Assembly (NCBI RefSeq): GCF_022921095.1
Contig: NZ_CP095053.1
Span: 1,406,501-1,470,500 of the forward strand
From: Hymenobacter aerilatus
GTDB taxonomy: Bacteria; Bacteroidota; Bacteroidia; Cytophagales; Hymenobacteraceae
DNA: 64,000 nt
Direction of reading: 5' to 3'
In this document: one piece after another, positions 34,012 to 43,571 of the stretch
How positions within the stretch are numbered: position 1 is the first letter of the stretch
How the letters are laid out: each line of letters begins with the position of its first letter
Notes under the pieces: generated by a model
The model's input: only the letters and a program-made list of their open reading frames with translations
Database searches by the model: none
What the model was told of the DNA's origin: nothing
Position numbers and translations under genes: made by a program

Positions 34012-35871
34012 ATGAAATCGTTTATTTCTTTTCGGACCGCACTGGTTGCCGTGACGATGGCTGGCACCGCCGGGGTAGTATCGTCTTGTCAGGATTATCT
34101 TGACGTAGACGCGGTGGCTCTGAACACAACGGCCTACACGTTTAGCACGGTGGCTGGCGCTACGGCCGCCGTTATTGGGGCCTACGACCCGCTCTCGGGC
34201 GATAATAGCTATGGCACCCGCGTGAGCATGTATTATCCCTACGATTCCGACGAGATGATTGGCTCGGCCGGCCCGGCCGATGGGGCCCGCCGCAGCATTG
34301 CCCGCTACACGGCACTGCCCAACAACACCGAAATCACCAACCCTTGGAATCAGCTGTATCAGGGCGTGGAGCGTGCCAACATCTGCATTCAGCAGATTCC
34401 GCAAATGGCACTGTACACCAGCGGCACGGCGGCCGACACGGCCGCGCTGCATCGCCTGCACGGTGAGGCCCTGACGCTACGGGCCCAGTACTACTTTGAG
34501 CTGCTGCGCAACTGGGGCGACGTGCCCACGCAGTTCACGCCGTCTGTATCGGGCCAGGACTTCAACCTACCCAATGCCGACCGTAACATTACGCTGACTA
34601 AGCTGATTGAAGACCTTCTACAGGCTGAAAAGCTGGTGCCGTGGCGCTCCAAAGCCGGTACGGCCGATGAGCGCATCACCAAAGGCGCCGTGAAAGCCCT
34701 GCGGGCCCGTCTGGCGTTGTACCGTGGAGGGTATTCGCCCAAAGACGGTACCATGCAGCGCCCCACCGACTACCTCGACTACTACCGTATTGCCCGCCAG
34801 GAGTGTGCCGCCCTGCTGGCAAACCGGGGCGAGCATAACCTGAACCCCAGCTTCCTGCAGCTATTCCAAAGCATCAATCAACTGCGCACGGACGCTGCCA
34901 ACGAAATTATATTTCAAGTGGGCATGGCCACGGCTACTTCCGTGTCGGGTAGCAAACTGGGCTACTATAACGGGCCGCGTCTGAACGCGTCACCCATCTA
35001 TGGCTCCACCCAGGGCGCAGTGACCATTGCGCCGCCCTACTACTACGCCTTCGACTCGACCGATACGCGCCTACCCGTTACTATCACCACGTACTCCATC
35101 CCCGCCACCAATTTCCAGACCGGGGTAGCCCTGACGTCGGTAACGGACGGCAAATTCCGCCGCGACTGGCACGTGCCACCCGTGCCGGGCACCGTCAATT
35201 ACCTCGACTATAACTGGCCGCTGATTCGCTTTGCCGACGTGCTGCTGATGTTTGCGGAAACAGAGAATGAGCTGAACGGCCCTACCCAAGCCGCTCAGGA
35301 TGCACTGATGGAAGTGCGCACCCGGGCATTCGGCAGCCGCGCACAGGCGCTTGCTACACTCACCAGCGCGGGGTTCAACCTAAGCAGCAAAGCTAGCTTC
35401 TTCACGGCCCTCACCAACGAGCGGTACTTGGAGTTCGGAGGCGAGGGTATTCGCAAGTATGACCTGCTGCGCTGGAATTTATTTGAAACCAAAATGGCCG
35501 AGGTGAAAGCAAATATTGAAAAGATGGCTCGTGGACAGGCACCATACCAAAACGTGCCACTGTACATGTACTACCGTACGCCTTCGGCCACGGGCTTGCA
35601 GTGGGCGCGCTCGGCTTATCGTCCTTCGCCAGCCAACATTACTGCTCCCACCGGTACGGTGCGCGTAAACTGGCGCCAGGCCATTGATGCACAGTACGTA
35701 GCGAATACAAAACCCGCAGGTACCAGCTTCACACTAGGCGCTACAACTGCTACCAGCGCCGCCTCTGGCCTGGCTGCCGAGTATGTACCGGGCAAAGGCA
35801 AGGAGCTACTGCCCATTCCGCAGAGCACCATCAGCGCCGATCCTGCCCTCAAGCAGAACTTTGGCTACTAA
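34012..35871 (+). CDS. SusD-like surface glycan-binding lipoprotein
   Basis: 619 aa from the ATG at 34012 (an earlier in-frame ATG would give a worse signal). Lipobox VVSSC near residue 26. SusD/RagB landmarks: NPWNQLYQGVERANI, GEALTLRAQYYFELLRNWGDVP, KGAVKALRARLALYRGGY, and the C-terminal WPLIRFADVLLMFAETENELNGP ending RYLEFGGEGIRKYDLLRWN. It sits on the cell surface over SusC and delivers oligosaccharide. Part of the operon with susC and kdgF. Confidence 0.95.
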   Translation: MKSFISFRTALVAVTMAGTAGVVSSCQDYLDVDAVALNTTAYTFSTVAGATAAVIGAYDPLSGDNSYGTRVSMYYPYDSDEMIGSAGPADGARRSIARYTALPNNTEITNPWNQLYQGVERANICIQQIPQMALYTSGTAADTAALHRLHGEALTLRAQYYFELLRNWGDVPTQFTPSVSGQDFNLPNADRNITLTKLIEDLLQAEKLVPWRSKAGTADERITKGAVKALRARLALYRGGYSPKDGTMQRPTDYLDYYRIARQECAALLANRGEHNLNPSFLQLFQSINQLRTDAANEIIFQVGMATATSVSGSKLGYYNGPRLNASPIYGSTQGAVTIAPPYYYAFDSTDTRLPVTITTYSIPATNFQTGVALTSVTDGKFRRDWHVPPVPGTVNYLDYNWPLIRFADVLLMFAETENELNGPTQAAQDALMEVRTRAFGSRAQALATLTSAGFNLSSKASFFTALTNERYLEFGGEGIRKYDLLRWNLFETKMAEVKANIEKMARGQAPYQNVPLYMYYRTPSATGLQWARSAYRPSPANITAPTGTVRVNWRQAIDAQYVANTKPAGTSFTLGATTATSAASGLAAEYVPGKGKELLPIPQSTISADPALKQNFGY

Positions 35872-35986
35872 TATAGCACACCGCACTTGCTCCTGTTAGC
35901 GCTTTTTGCTAGCAGGAGCAGGACAGTGCAGGACATTGCCCGTCTCGCGTCTTCCTACTTTTCCTTCTGTTTGCTGTCTTTCTTCC

Positions 35987-36331
35987 ATGCCTACTTCCCC
36001 TTTTACCACTATTACTCCCACCTGGCAAGACCTGGGCGGCGGTCTGCGCCGGCAGGTGCTCACCTATGGCCCGGAGCTGATGCTGGTGAAGGTGGCCTTT
36101 GAAACGGGCGGGGTAGGCGCCCCGCACCAGCACCCCCACGTGCAGCTGAGCTACGTGGAGAGCGGGGTGTTTGAGGCTACGGTAGGAGAGCATACCCAGG
36201 TGCTACGCACCGGTGACACATTCTATGCCCCCTCCAACGTGCGCCACGGCGTGGTGTGCCAGGAGGCCGGGGTGCTGCTGGATGTGTTTAACCCCCTGCG
36301 GGAAGATTTTTTACAACCGCTGGAAGGGTAG
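35987..36331 (+). CDS. kdgF: KdgF-type cupin, unsaturated uronate conversion
   Basis: 114 aa. Cupin metal site in GAPHQHPHVQLSYVESG, followed by GDTFYAPSNVRHGVVC and the KdgF-typical tail LLDVFNPLREDFL. KdgF turns the 4,5-unsaturated galacturonate made by pectate lyases and GH105 enzymes into its linear ketonized form (DKI), feeding it to later steps. The ATG at 35987 removes a non-homologous leader in the longer open frame. It lies 116 bases after susD and 26 bases before the next start. Confidence 0.85.
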   Translation: MPTSPFTTITPTWQDLGGGLRRQVLTYGPELMLVKVAFETGGVGAPHQHPHVQLSYVESGVFEATVGEHTQVLRTGDTFYAPSNVRHGVVCQEAGVLLDVFNPLREDFLQPLEG

Positions 36332-36357
36332 GGGCCATGCACAACAGACAACAACAA

Positions 36358-38397
36358 ATGACTCGATTTTTTACAGTATTGCTCCTGCTGGTTACAGGAG
36401 TAATCGGGGGAAGAAATTCCTTCGCTAATGCGCCGACGGTTAGGGTAGCGCAGGATGGTTCGGGAGATTTCCGAACCATCCAAGCCGCCCTCAACAGTCT
36501 GAGCGCCCACGCCGACCAGCAGCGGGTAGTATACATCAAAAACGGCACCTACCCCGAGAAAGTCTACCTCGATGGCAAAGACCACGTGACCCTGCTCGGG
36601 CAGAGCGAAAAGGGCGTGGTGATTACCATAAGCCAGGCCCGTGATGCGGCTCGTTGCGAGGGCAACCTCGACGACTGGGGCGTGGCCACTCTCAACCTGC
36701 GCAATGCCCCCAACGTGACGCTGGAAAAGCTCACTGTGGTGAACAGCTACGGGTTCAACGCTGCGGGCGACGTCACTATCAACTGCCCCGCTGATGCCAG
36801 CGGGCAGAAAATCATCGGCAAAACCGGCCACCAAATGGCCCTGCGCACCTTCCCCGGTACTACGCGCCTGGTAGTAAAAAACTGCACCTTCCGAGCCCTT
36901 GGCGGCGACACTGTGAGCCCCTGGGACGTGGAAGCCGGTCTGTACTACTTCAAGGACTGCACCCTGGAAGGCGGCGTGGATTTCTACTGCCCCCGCGGCT
37001 GGGCCTACGCCGAAAACTGCCGCTTTATCTGCCATAACATGAGCGCGGCTATCTGGCACGATGGCTCGGCCAACAAAGACTCGAAAACGGTGCTGGTGAA
37101 CTGCCGCTTCGAGGGCGACGACAATTTCAAGTTGGGCCGCTTCCACCGCGAGGCGCAGTTTTACCTGCTCAGCTGCCGTTTCCCCAAAAATATGGCCGAT
37201 GCCGATATTTACTGGGCGGAGTCGGGGCCGGGCGCCAAGCAATGGGGGCGGCGCGTGTACTACGCCAATGCCCGCCGCCGGGGCGGCAACTACGCCTGGA
37301 TGGCCGACAACCTGGCCTCGGCCGAGGGTAGCCCCACGGTGAAGCAGATAACGCCTAACTGGACCTTTGGTGGCCGCTGGAACGTGGACCCCAAAGCGCC
37401 CGCCCTGCCCGCGCCGCCGGTAGTGGCCGTCGAAAAAGATTCTATGGCCGAGCGTATGCTGCTTTACCAGCGCAGCGTGGGCGGCTGGCCCAAGGCCGTG
37501 GGCGAGGTGAAAGTAAAGTACGACCACCCAATGACGGCCGCACAAAAAGCCGCTACCCTCGACGATAAAGGCCGCAACGACGCCACCATCGACAACAACG
37601 CTACTTCCCGCGAAATCCGCTACCTAGTAGAAGCTGCCAAGCGCACTGGTAACCTAGCCTACCGCCGCGCCGCCGAGAACGGCATTCGCTACCTGCTGAA
37701 AATGCAGTACGCCAACGGCGGCTTCCCGCAGTTTTACCCCGACCACAGCAACTACCGCCACCAGATCACCTACAACGACAACGCTATGATTCAGGCGATG
37801 CAGGTGCTGCGTGACCTAGCCGAGCAGCGCGGCAACTACACCCTGCTGGACCAGGGCCTAGTGGAGCCGGCCCGCAAAGCCGTAGCCCGCGGTATCGACT
37901 GCATCCTGAAGACGCAGTATGTGCAGCACGGCCAGCTGACGGCCTGGGCGGCGCAGTATGACGAGAAAACCCTGCAACCGGCCAAGGCCCGCGCCTTCGA
38001 GCTGGCCTCGCTCAGCGGCGACGAAACGGTGGCCATCGTGGAGTTTCTGATGGACATTAAAAACCCTTCGCCGGAAATCAAGAAATCCATTGAGGCCGCC
38101 GTAGCGTGGCTGGACAAGGTGAAGCTGGAGGGTTATGCTATGCGCGACGTAACCGACCCCAAACAGCCTAGTGGCCGCGACCGGCTGATTGTGCCCGAGG
38201 CGGGCTCTACCATCTGGGCGCGCTTCTACGAGCTAAATACCAACCGCCCCATCTACGTGGGCCGCGACAGCAAAGTGCACTACTCGCTGGCCGAGATTGA
38301 AAATGAGCGGCGCGTGGGCTATAGCTACGTTGGTACCTGGCCTGCCAAACTCCTCAATCGTGAGTATCCCAAGTGGAAAAAGCAGCAGGGTACTTAA
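36358..38397 (+). CDS. Pectinesterase (CE8) - pectate lyase (PL10) fusion
   Basis: 679 aa from the ATG at 36358, which gives the cleaner signal peptide (MTRFFTVLLLLVTGVIGG); an ATG 21 bases upstream is also possible. Residues about 30-340: right-handed beta-helix pectin methylesterase (GDFRTIQAALNSL; GYGFNAAGDVTI-like region; GGVDFYCPRG, in which the catalytic Asp is kept). About 355-679: pectate lyase family 10 (RSVGGWPKAVGEV, ATIDNNATSREIRYL, YANGGFPQFYPDHSNYRHQI). De-esterification and cleavage are thus on one chain. The usual LGRPW motif of pectinesterases is LGRFHRE here. Exported; likely periplasmic or surface. Confidence 0.9.
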   Translation: MTRFFTVLLLLVTGVIGGRNSFANAPTVRVAQDGSGDFRTIQAALNSLSAHADQQRVVYIKNGTYPEKVYLDGKDHVTLLGQSEKGVVITISQARDAARCEGNLDDWGVATLNLRNAPNVTLEKLTVVNSYGFNAAGDVTINCPADASGQKIIGKTGHQMALRTFPGTTRLVVKNCTFRALGGDTVSPWDVEAGLYYFKDCTLEGGVDFYCPRGWAYAENCRFICHNMSAAIWHDGSANKDSKTVLVNCRFEGDDNFKLGRFHREAQFYLLSCRFPKNMADADIYWAESGPGAKQWGRRVYYANARRRGGNYAWMADNLASAEGSPTVKQITPNWTFGGRWNVDPKAPALPAPPVVAVEKDSMAERMLLYQRSVGGWPKAVGEVKVKYDHPMTAAQKAATLDDKGRNDATIDNNATSREIRYLVEAAKRTGNLAYRRAAENGIRYLLKMQYANGGFPQFYPDHSNYRHQITYNDNAMIQAMQVLRDLAEQRGNYTLLDQGLVEPARKAVARGIDCILKTQYVQHGQLTAWAAQYDEKTLQPAKARAFELASLSGDETVAIVEFLMDIKNPSPEIKKSIEAAVAWLDKVKLEGYAMRDVTDPKQPSGRDRLIVPEAGSTIWARFYELNTNRPIYVGRDSKVHYSLAEIENERRVGYSYVGTWPAKLLNREYPKWKKQQGT

Positions 38398-38436
38398 TCT
38401 TCTTTCAATTGCATACTCCTTTAGTTTAAGCTTTAT

Positions 38437-39969
38437 ATGAAAAATCTGTCGCAACGTCTGGTCGCCGGAGATGCACCGGTTGCCGTAGAAATGCCCCAGG
38501 CCGCCTCTTTCGCGCTGCCCGAGAAAGTATTGCAGTTCGGTACCGGCGTGCTGCTGCGCGGCCTACCCGATTTCCTCATCGACAAGGCCAACCAGCAGGG
38601 CGTATTCAACGGCCGTGTGGTGGTGGTAAAATCTACCGACGGCGGCGACATCACGGCGTTTGAGCGGCAGGATGGGTTGTATACCGTTGGGATTCGGGGT
38701 GTAGAAGAGGAGGAGACGATTGAACGCAACGTGGTGTGCGCTGCCATCAGCCGGGTGCTGTCGGCCAAAAGCCAGTGGGCGGAGGTGTTGGCTTTCGCTG
38801 CCTCGCCTGAGCTGCAAGTGGTCATTTCCAACACCACGGAGGTAGGCATTCAGTTTGCCCCCGACGACATTCGGCAAGACACTGCCCCCAGCTCGTTTCC
38901 GGGCAAGCTGCTGGCCGTGCTCTACACCCGGTGGCAGGCGTTTGGCAACGACCCCAGCAAAGGCCTGGTAATTGTGCCTACCGAGCTGATTCCGGAAAAC
39001 GGTACGCAGCTGGAGAAGATTCTGCTGGAGCTGGCCCACCGCAACCAGCTCGAAAGCGAGTTCATCGACTGGCTGGAAACAGCTAACACTTGCTGCAACT
39101 CCCTGGTAGACCGCATTGTGCCGGGCCTACCCGCCGCCGACGCCCATCAGCAAATGACCCAGGAGCTAGGCTACCAGGACGACCTGCTGACTATGTCGGA
39201 GGCCTACCTGCTGTGGGCTATTGAGGGCGACGCGCGGGTACGAGAGGTGCTGTCGTTTCACAGCGTTGATAAAGGCGTATTCATCCAGCCCGACATCAAC
39301 CAGTTCCGGGAGCTGAAGCTGCGTCTGCTGAACGGCACGCACACGCTGAGCTGCGGACTAGCTTTCTTAAGCGGTTTTACCACTGTGCGCGCCGCCATGG
39401 AAGATAAGGCCATGGCCGGCTTCATCTCCAACCTGATGCTGGCCGACCTGCTGCCTGGCATTCCCTACCCCGTGGACGAGAAGATTGCCCAGCGCTTTGC
39501 CATGCAGGTGCTCGACCGTTTCCGCAACCCCTACATCGAGCACCGGTGGCTGGCCATCACCCTCAACTACACGGCTAAGCTGCGCATGCGCGTGCTCGCT
39601 GATTTGCTGCACTACACTGAGCGGTTTGGCAAAGTACCGCAGTACGTGGCACTAGGGTTTGCGGCCTACCTGCTGTTTATGCGCGCCACTGAGCAGCAAA
39701 ACGGCAAGTGGCACGGCGAGCTGCACGGCGAAACTTACCCGATTGAGGACTCGCAGGCCGGTTATTTTGCCAATCTTTGGGAAAAGCACGCCGACGAGCC
39801 AGCGGAGTTAGTCCACGAGGTACTCGCCAACGAAGCCCTCTGGGAGCACGACCTCACCCAACTGCCAGGCTTTACCGACCGCGTAACCTATTTCCTGAAC
39901 CAGTTGCTGGAAGTGGGCGGCCATGCTGCCGTGAAAGCGTGCTTTATCACAAAAGCTGCTGTGAGCTAA
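38437..39969 (+). CDS. uxaB: Tagaturonate reductase
   Basis: 510 aa. Mannitol-dehydrogenase superfamily with the UxaB pattern: LQFGTGVLLRGLPDFLIDKAN near the N-terminus (NAD site), VVISNTTEVGIQF, LVIVPTELIPENG, and the C-terminal NGTHTLSCGLAFLSG with the catalytic-domain Lys/His region near RVLADLLHYTERFG. It reduces tagaturonate to altronate using NADH. UxuB, the fructuronate enzyme, is a related alternative; the neighbours UxaA and UxaC and the segment around VPTELIPENG favour UxaB. Starts 39 bases after the CE8-PL10 gene; uxaA follows 8 bases later. Confidence 0.9.
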   Translation: MKNLSQRLVAGDAPVAVEMPQAASFALPEKVLQFGTGVLLRGLPDFLIDKANQQGVFNGRVVVVKSTDGGDITAFERQDGLYTVGIRGVEEEETIERNVVCAAISRVLSAKSQWAEVLAFAASPELQVVISNTTEVGIQFAPDDIRQDTAPSSFPGKLLAVLYTRWQAFGNDPSKGLVIVPTELIPENGTQLEKILLELAHRNQLESEFIDWLETANTCCNSLVDRIVPGLPAADAHQQMTQELGYQDDLLTMSEAYLLWAIEGDARVREVLSFHSVDKGVFIQPDINQFRELKLRLLNGTHTLSCGLAFLSGFTTVRAAMEDKAMAGFISNLMLADLLPGIPYPVDEKIAQRFAMQVLDRFRNPYIEHRWLAITLNYTAKLRMRVLADLLHYTERFGKVPQYVALGFAAYLLFMRATEQQNGKWHGELHGETYPIEDSQAGYFANLWEKHADEPAELVHEVLANEALWEHDLTQLPGFTDRVTYFLNQLLEVGGHAAVKACFITKAAVS

Positions 39970-39977
39970 AAAAAATC

Positions 39978-41627
39978 ATGAAGCATTTAGTTGCCAAAAT
40001 TCATCCGGCCGACAACGTACTGGTCGCTCTGACGGACCTGCCTGTTGGCACGCCTGTAACTTGGGACGGCGCCACCGTCACCACTACCGAGGCCATTCCG
40101 GCCAAGCACAAGCTGGCCCTGCAACCCCTTGCGCCCGGCGACCCAGTGACCATGTACGGGGTGCTGGTAGGCAAGGCTGCCTCGGCCATTGGGGTAGGCG
40201 GCCGCCTTACCACCGCCAACCTGCACCACGCCACCAACTCCTACGCCGAAGCCGGCCAGCGCCCTGCCTGGCAGGCCCCCGACGTGAGCCGCTGGCAGGA
40301 GCGCACCTTCCTGGGCTACCATCGCGCCGATGGTAAGGTAGGCACCGCCAACTACTGGCTGGTGATACCCATGGTATTCTGCGAAAACCGCAACATCCAG
40401 GTACTGGAAGATGCGCTGGTGAAGGACCTGGGCTACGCCCGCCAGAAATCCTACCAGCCCCAGACACAGGAGTTAATTGCGCTGATGCAGGCCGGCAAAT
40501 CAGTGGAGGAAATCTTAAGCGTGGACTTGCAGGCCGCTGAGAGCAGCCGCCAGAAAGCTCGCCTGTTTCCAAACGTGGACGGCATTCGGTTTTTGACCCA
40601 CGAAGGGGGATGCGGCGGTATCCGCCAGGATGCCCAGTCGCTGTGTGGTTTGCTAGCTGGCTACATCACCCACCCCAACGTGGCCGGCGCCACCATCCTC
40701 AGCCTGGGCTGCCAGAATGCCCAGGTGACCATGCTGCAGGATGAAATCAACAAGCGCAGCCCGCAGTTCAGCAAGCCGCTCTATATTATGGAGCAGCAGA
40801 AAATGGGGACCGAGGAAAACATGATTAGCGCAGCCCTGCGCCAGACGTTTGCTGGCCTGATGCTGGCCAACCAGCAGCACCGCCAGCCAGCACCGCTCAG
40901 CAAGCTGTGCATTGGGCTGGAGTGCGGCGGCTCCGATGGCTTCTCGGGCATTTCGGCCAACCCCGCAGTGGGGCACGTGTCGGATATGCTGGTAGCGCTA
41001 GGCGGCTCGGTTATTCTGGCCGAATTCCCGGAACTGTGCGGCGTGGAGCAGGAAATCGTGGACCGCTCAGTGGATCAGGAGACAGCCCAGCGCTTCAGCT
41101 CGCTGATGAAAGCCTACGGCGACGCGGCCGTGGCCGTGGGTTCGGGCTTCGATATGAACCCCTCGCCCGGCAACATCCGCGACGGCCTGATTACCGACGC
41201 CATGAAATCGGCCGGAGCGGCGCGCAAGGGCGGTTCCTCGCCCGTAGTCGCCGTGCTTGACTATCCTGAGCTGGTAACCCAGCCCGGCCTGAACCTGCTC
41301 TGTACCCCCGGCAACGACGTGGAATCGACCACGGCCGAGGTAGGCTCGGGGGCCAACGTGGTGCTGTTCACTACCGGCCTGGGCACGCCCACCGGCAACC
41401 CCATCGCGCCGGTTATCAAGATTGCCACCAACACCCCCCTCGCCAAGCGCATGCCCGACATCATCGACGTGAACACGGGCACCGTGATTGACGGCGAAGA
41501 AACCATCGAGCAAGCCGGCGAGCGGATTCTGGAGTACGTCATCCGCGTAGCCAGCGGGGAAGAGGTAGCCGCCGTCCGCCACGATCAAACCGACTTCATC
41601 CCTTGGAAAAGAGGGGTGTCGCTGTAA
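39978..41627 (+). CDS. uxaA: Altronate dehydratase
   Basis: 549 aa from the ATG at 39978. N-terminal SAF domain (HPADNVLVALTDLPVGTPV) followed by the large UxaA catalytic domain: HEGGCGGIRQDAQSL, LGCQNAQV, LECGGSDGFSGISANP, and NVVLFTTGLGTPTGNPIAPV, with conserved Cys ligands for iron. It dehydrates altronate to 2-keto-3-deoxygluconate (KDG). The long open frame starting inside uxaB is not real. The gap to uxaC, 301 bases, holds repeat elements. Confidence 0.93.
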   Translation: MKHLVAKIHPADNVLVALTDLPVGTPVTWDGATVTTTEAIPAKHKLALQPLAPGDPVTMYGVLVGKAASAIGVGGRLTTANLHHATNSYAEAGQRPAWQAPDVSRWQERTFLGYHRADGKVGTANYWLVIPMVFCENRNIQVLEDALVKDLGYARQKSYQPQTQELIALMQAGKSVEEILSVDLQAAESSRQKARLFPNVDGIRFLTHEGGCGGIRQDAQSLCGLLAGYITHPNVAGATILSLGCQNAQVTMLQDEINKRSPQFSKPLYIMEQQKMGTEENMISAALRQTFAGLMLANQQHRQPAPLSKLCIGLECGGSDGFSGISANPAVGHVSDMLVALGGSVILAEFPELCGVEQEIVDRSVDQETAQRFSSLMKAYGDAAVAVGSGFDMNPSPGNIRDGLITDAMKSAGAARKGGSSPVVAVLDYPELVTQPGLNLLCTPGNDVESTTAEVGSGANVVLFTTGLGTPTGNPIAPVIKIATNTPLAKRMPDIIDVNTGTVIDGEETIEQAGERILEYVIRVASGEEVAAVRHDQTDFIPWKRGVSL

Positions 41628-41640
41628 ATAGAAGAACGAA

Positions 41641-41724
41641 ACTCCCCTCCTCAGATGAGGAGGGGATGTTCAGCCGAAAGGCTGGACTGGGGTGGTTGAA
41701 GTCGTTGCTGATGTTGTTTAGTTG
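41641..41724 (+). repeat. Dispersed palindromic repeat, copy 1
   Basis: Begins ACTCCCC. Hairpin 1, 41644-41665 (CCCCTCCTCA-GA-TGAGGAGGGG). Hairpin 2, 41668-41687: GTTCAGCC-GAAA-GGCTGGAC. Then ACTGGGGTGGTTG and GTCGTTGCTGATGTTGTTT. The same order recurs at 49938-50016. Confidence 0.75.
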
Positions 41725-41807
41725 AACAAATTGCTTCTGTAAAATAAAGATTGATAGATAACTAGAGTAAGATGCTCGAAGTAGCTTCTAGTTTTCTAGC
41801 TCTAGCT

Positions 41808-41854
41808 AACCACCCCGCCCTTCGGGCACCCCTCCTTAAAAAAGGAGGGGAACT
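41808..41854 (-). repeat. Dispersed palindromic repeat, inverted short copy 2
   Basis: Read on the minus strand it starts AGTTCCCCTCCTT, hairpin 1 is 41829-41850 and hairpin 2 is 41817-41827 (GCCC-TTC-GGGC on plus), then GGGGTGGTT. Same plan as copy 1 but with a shorter second hairpin of different sequence. Confidence 0.7.
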
Positions 41855-41928
41855 AGCCTTGGCTTCTAACCAAAAAATACCCGGCTAACCACCGTTTTCC
41901 TACCCACTGCTTAACCCAGTAACTCAGC

Positions 41929-43368
41929 ATGAAAAAGCCCTTTCTCGGTCCAGATTTTCTGTTGCAAACGGAAACCGCCCAGCAGCTCTACCACGTGCAC
42001 GCCGAGCACCAGCCCATCATCGATTATCACTGCCATCTGCCCCCTGATCAGATTGCCGAAGACCGGCAGTTTGAGAACCTGACGCAGATCTGGCTTTACG
42101 GCGACCATTACAAGTGGCGCGCCATGCGGGCCAACGGGGTAGACGAGCGCTACATTACGGGCGATGCCTCGGATTGGGAAAAGTTTGAGAAATGGGCCGA
42201 AACCGTGCCTTACACCGCCCGAAACCCGCTGTACCACTGGACACACCTGGAGCTGCAACGCTACTTCGACGTGCACGAGCTGTTGGACAAAGATAGCGCC
42301 CGTCGCATCTACGATGAGTGCTCGGAGAAGCTGCGCACGCCCGAGTATTCGGTGCGCAACTTGCTGCGCAAAATGAACGTGAAGGTAGTGTGCACCACTG
42401 ACGACCCGGCCGACTCACTGGAGCATCACCAGTCCATCCGGGATTCCGACTTTGATGTGCAGGTGCTGCCTACCTTCCGGGCCGACAAAGCCATGTCGCC
42501 GGAAGATGCGGGCGCCTACAACGCCTACCTCGACAAGCTGGGCGCGGCCGCAGAAGTGGATATTCAGACGTTTGCTGATTTAGAAAAAGCCCTGCGTCTA
42601 CGCCACGATTTCTTTGCTGAGATGGGCGGCAAGCTCTCCGACCACGGCCTGGAGCAGCTCTACGCTGCCGATTATACCGACGAGGAAATCGACACAATTT
42701 TCGGGAAAGTACGCGGCGGCGAGTCCTTGGATTCCGCTGAGGTGCTGAAGTTTAAGTCCAAAGTGCTGGTGCTGCTGGCCGAAATGGATTGGGAAAAGGG
42801 CTGGACTCAGCAATACCACGTGGGCGCCCTTCGCAACAACAACGCCCGCATGCTGCGCCAGCTCGGCCCCGATACGGGCTGGGACTCCATCGGCGACTTC
42901 TCGCAGGCTCAGGCCATGTCCAAGTTCTTCGACCGCCTCGACACGCAGGACAAGCTGGCCAAAACTATCATCTACAACCTAAACCCCGCCGACAATGAAC
43001 TGATTGCCACTATGATCGGCAACTTCAACGACGGCTCGGTGGCGGGTAAGATGCAGTTCGGCTCGGGCTGGTGGTTCCTGGATCAGAAAGACGGTATGGA
43101 GCGGCAAATCAACGCCCTGTCCAACATGGGTCTGCTGAGCCGCTTCGTGGGCATGCTCACCGACTCGCGCAGCTTCTTGTCCTACCCTCGCCACGAGTAT
43201 TTCCGCCGGGTGCTGTGCAATCTGCTCGGCAACGACGTGGAAAACGGCGAACTGCCCGACAACTTGAGCTGGCTGGGCGAAATGGTCGGCAACATTTGCT
43301 ATGGCAACGCCAGCACCTACTTCGGCTTCACGCCGGTAGAGGAGAAGGTAGCCGCCGAAACGGCGTAA
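41929..43368 (+). CDS. uxaC: Uronate isomerase
   Basis: 479 aa, normal family length. Metal site IDYHCHLPPDQIAEDRQF at residues about 33-50, then LWLYGDHYKWRAMRANG-like segment, VCTTDDPADSLEHH, LPTFRADKAM, and NPADNELIATMIGNF near the C-terminus. It converts galacturonate to tagaturonate (and glucuronate to fructuronate). First step of the isomerase pathway whose later enzymes lie just upstream. A palindromic repeat follows the stop and could end transcription. Confidence 0.95.
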   Translation: MKKPFLGPDFLLQTETAQQLYHVHAEHQPIIDYHCHLPPDQIAEDRQFENLTQIWLYGDHYKWRAMRANGVDERYITGDASDWEKFEKWAETVPYTARNPLYHWTHLELQRYFDVHELLDKDSARRIYDECSEKLRTPEYSVRNLLRKMNVKVVCTTDDPADSLEHHQSIRDSDFDVQVLPTFRADKAMSPEDAGAYNAYLDKLGAAAEVDIQTFADLEKALRLRHDFFAEMGGKLSDHGLEQLYAADYTDEEIDTIFGKVRGGESLDSAEVLKFKSKVLVLLAEMDWEKGWTQQYHVGALRNNNARMLRQLGPDTGWDSIGDFSQAQAMSKFFDRLDTQDKLAKTIIYNLNPADNELIATMIGNFNDGSVAGKMQFGSGWWFLDQKDGMERQINALSNMGLLSRFVGMLTDSRSFLSYPRHEYFRRVLCNLLGNDVENGELPDNLSWLGEMVGNICYGNASTYFGFTPVEEKVAAETA

Positions 43369-43386
43369 CTGGCCGTCTTATACCGC

Positions 43387-43501
43387 CTGTCATCCTGAGC
43401 TTGCGAAGGACCTTATCACGTGAGAACGAGTCGTTAAAACGATGCTCGTACCAACAACTCGTTCTGACGTGATAAGGTCCTTCGCAAGCTCAGGATGACA
43501 G
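43387..43501. repeat. TCATCCTGAGC-type palindromic repeat, copy A
   Basis: 115 bases, almost entirely an inverted repeat: CTGTCATCCTGAGCTTGCGA at the left pairs with TCGCAAGCTCAGGATGACAG at the right, continuing through AAGGACCTTATCACGT. Internal AGAACGAGT/ACTCGTTCT and central CTCGTACCAAC. A related copy is at 57160-57259. Confidence 0.8.
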
Positions 43502-43571
43502 ATAAAGGATGACAGAGGTTCACCAACGCAAGCGACTAGTAACCAACAACCCGCATTCAACACACCTCCTT

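Larger units (their letters stand above)
41628..41928. other. Repeat-filled intergenic region between uxaA and uxaC
   Basis: Contains two inverted copies of the CCCCTCCT repeat (41641-41724 and 41808-41854) facing each other, with AT-rich filler between. No gene or clear promoter. It may affect or split uxaA-uxaC transcription. Confidence 0.65.

Noticed and set aside
36223..37545. 440-residue minus-strand open frame antisense to the CE8-PL10 gene
   Set aside because: GC-rich shadow of a real gene, low-complexity His/Val/Ala composition, overlaps kdgF and the well-supported fusion gene.
41628..41928. Possible insertion sequence between uxaA and uxaC
   Set aside because: Inverted repeat arms are present but there is no transposase; treated as short palindromic repeats.
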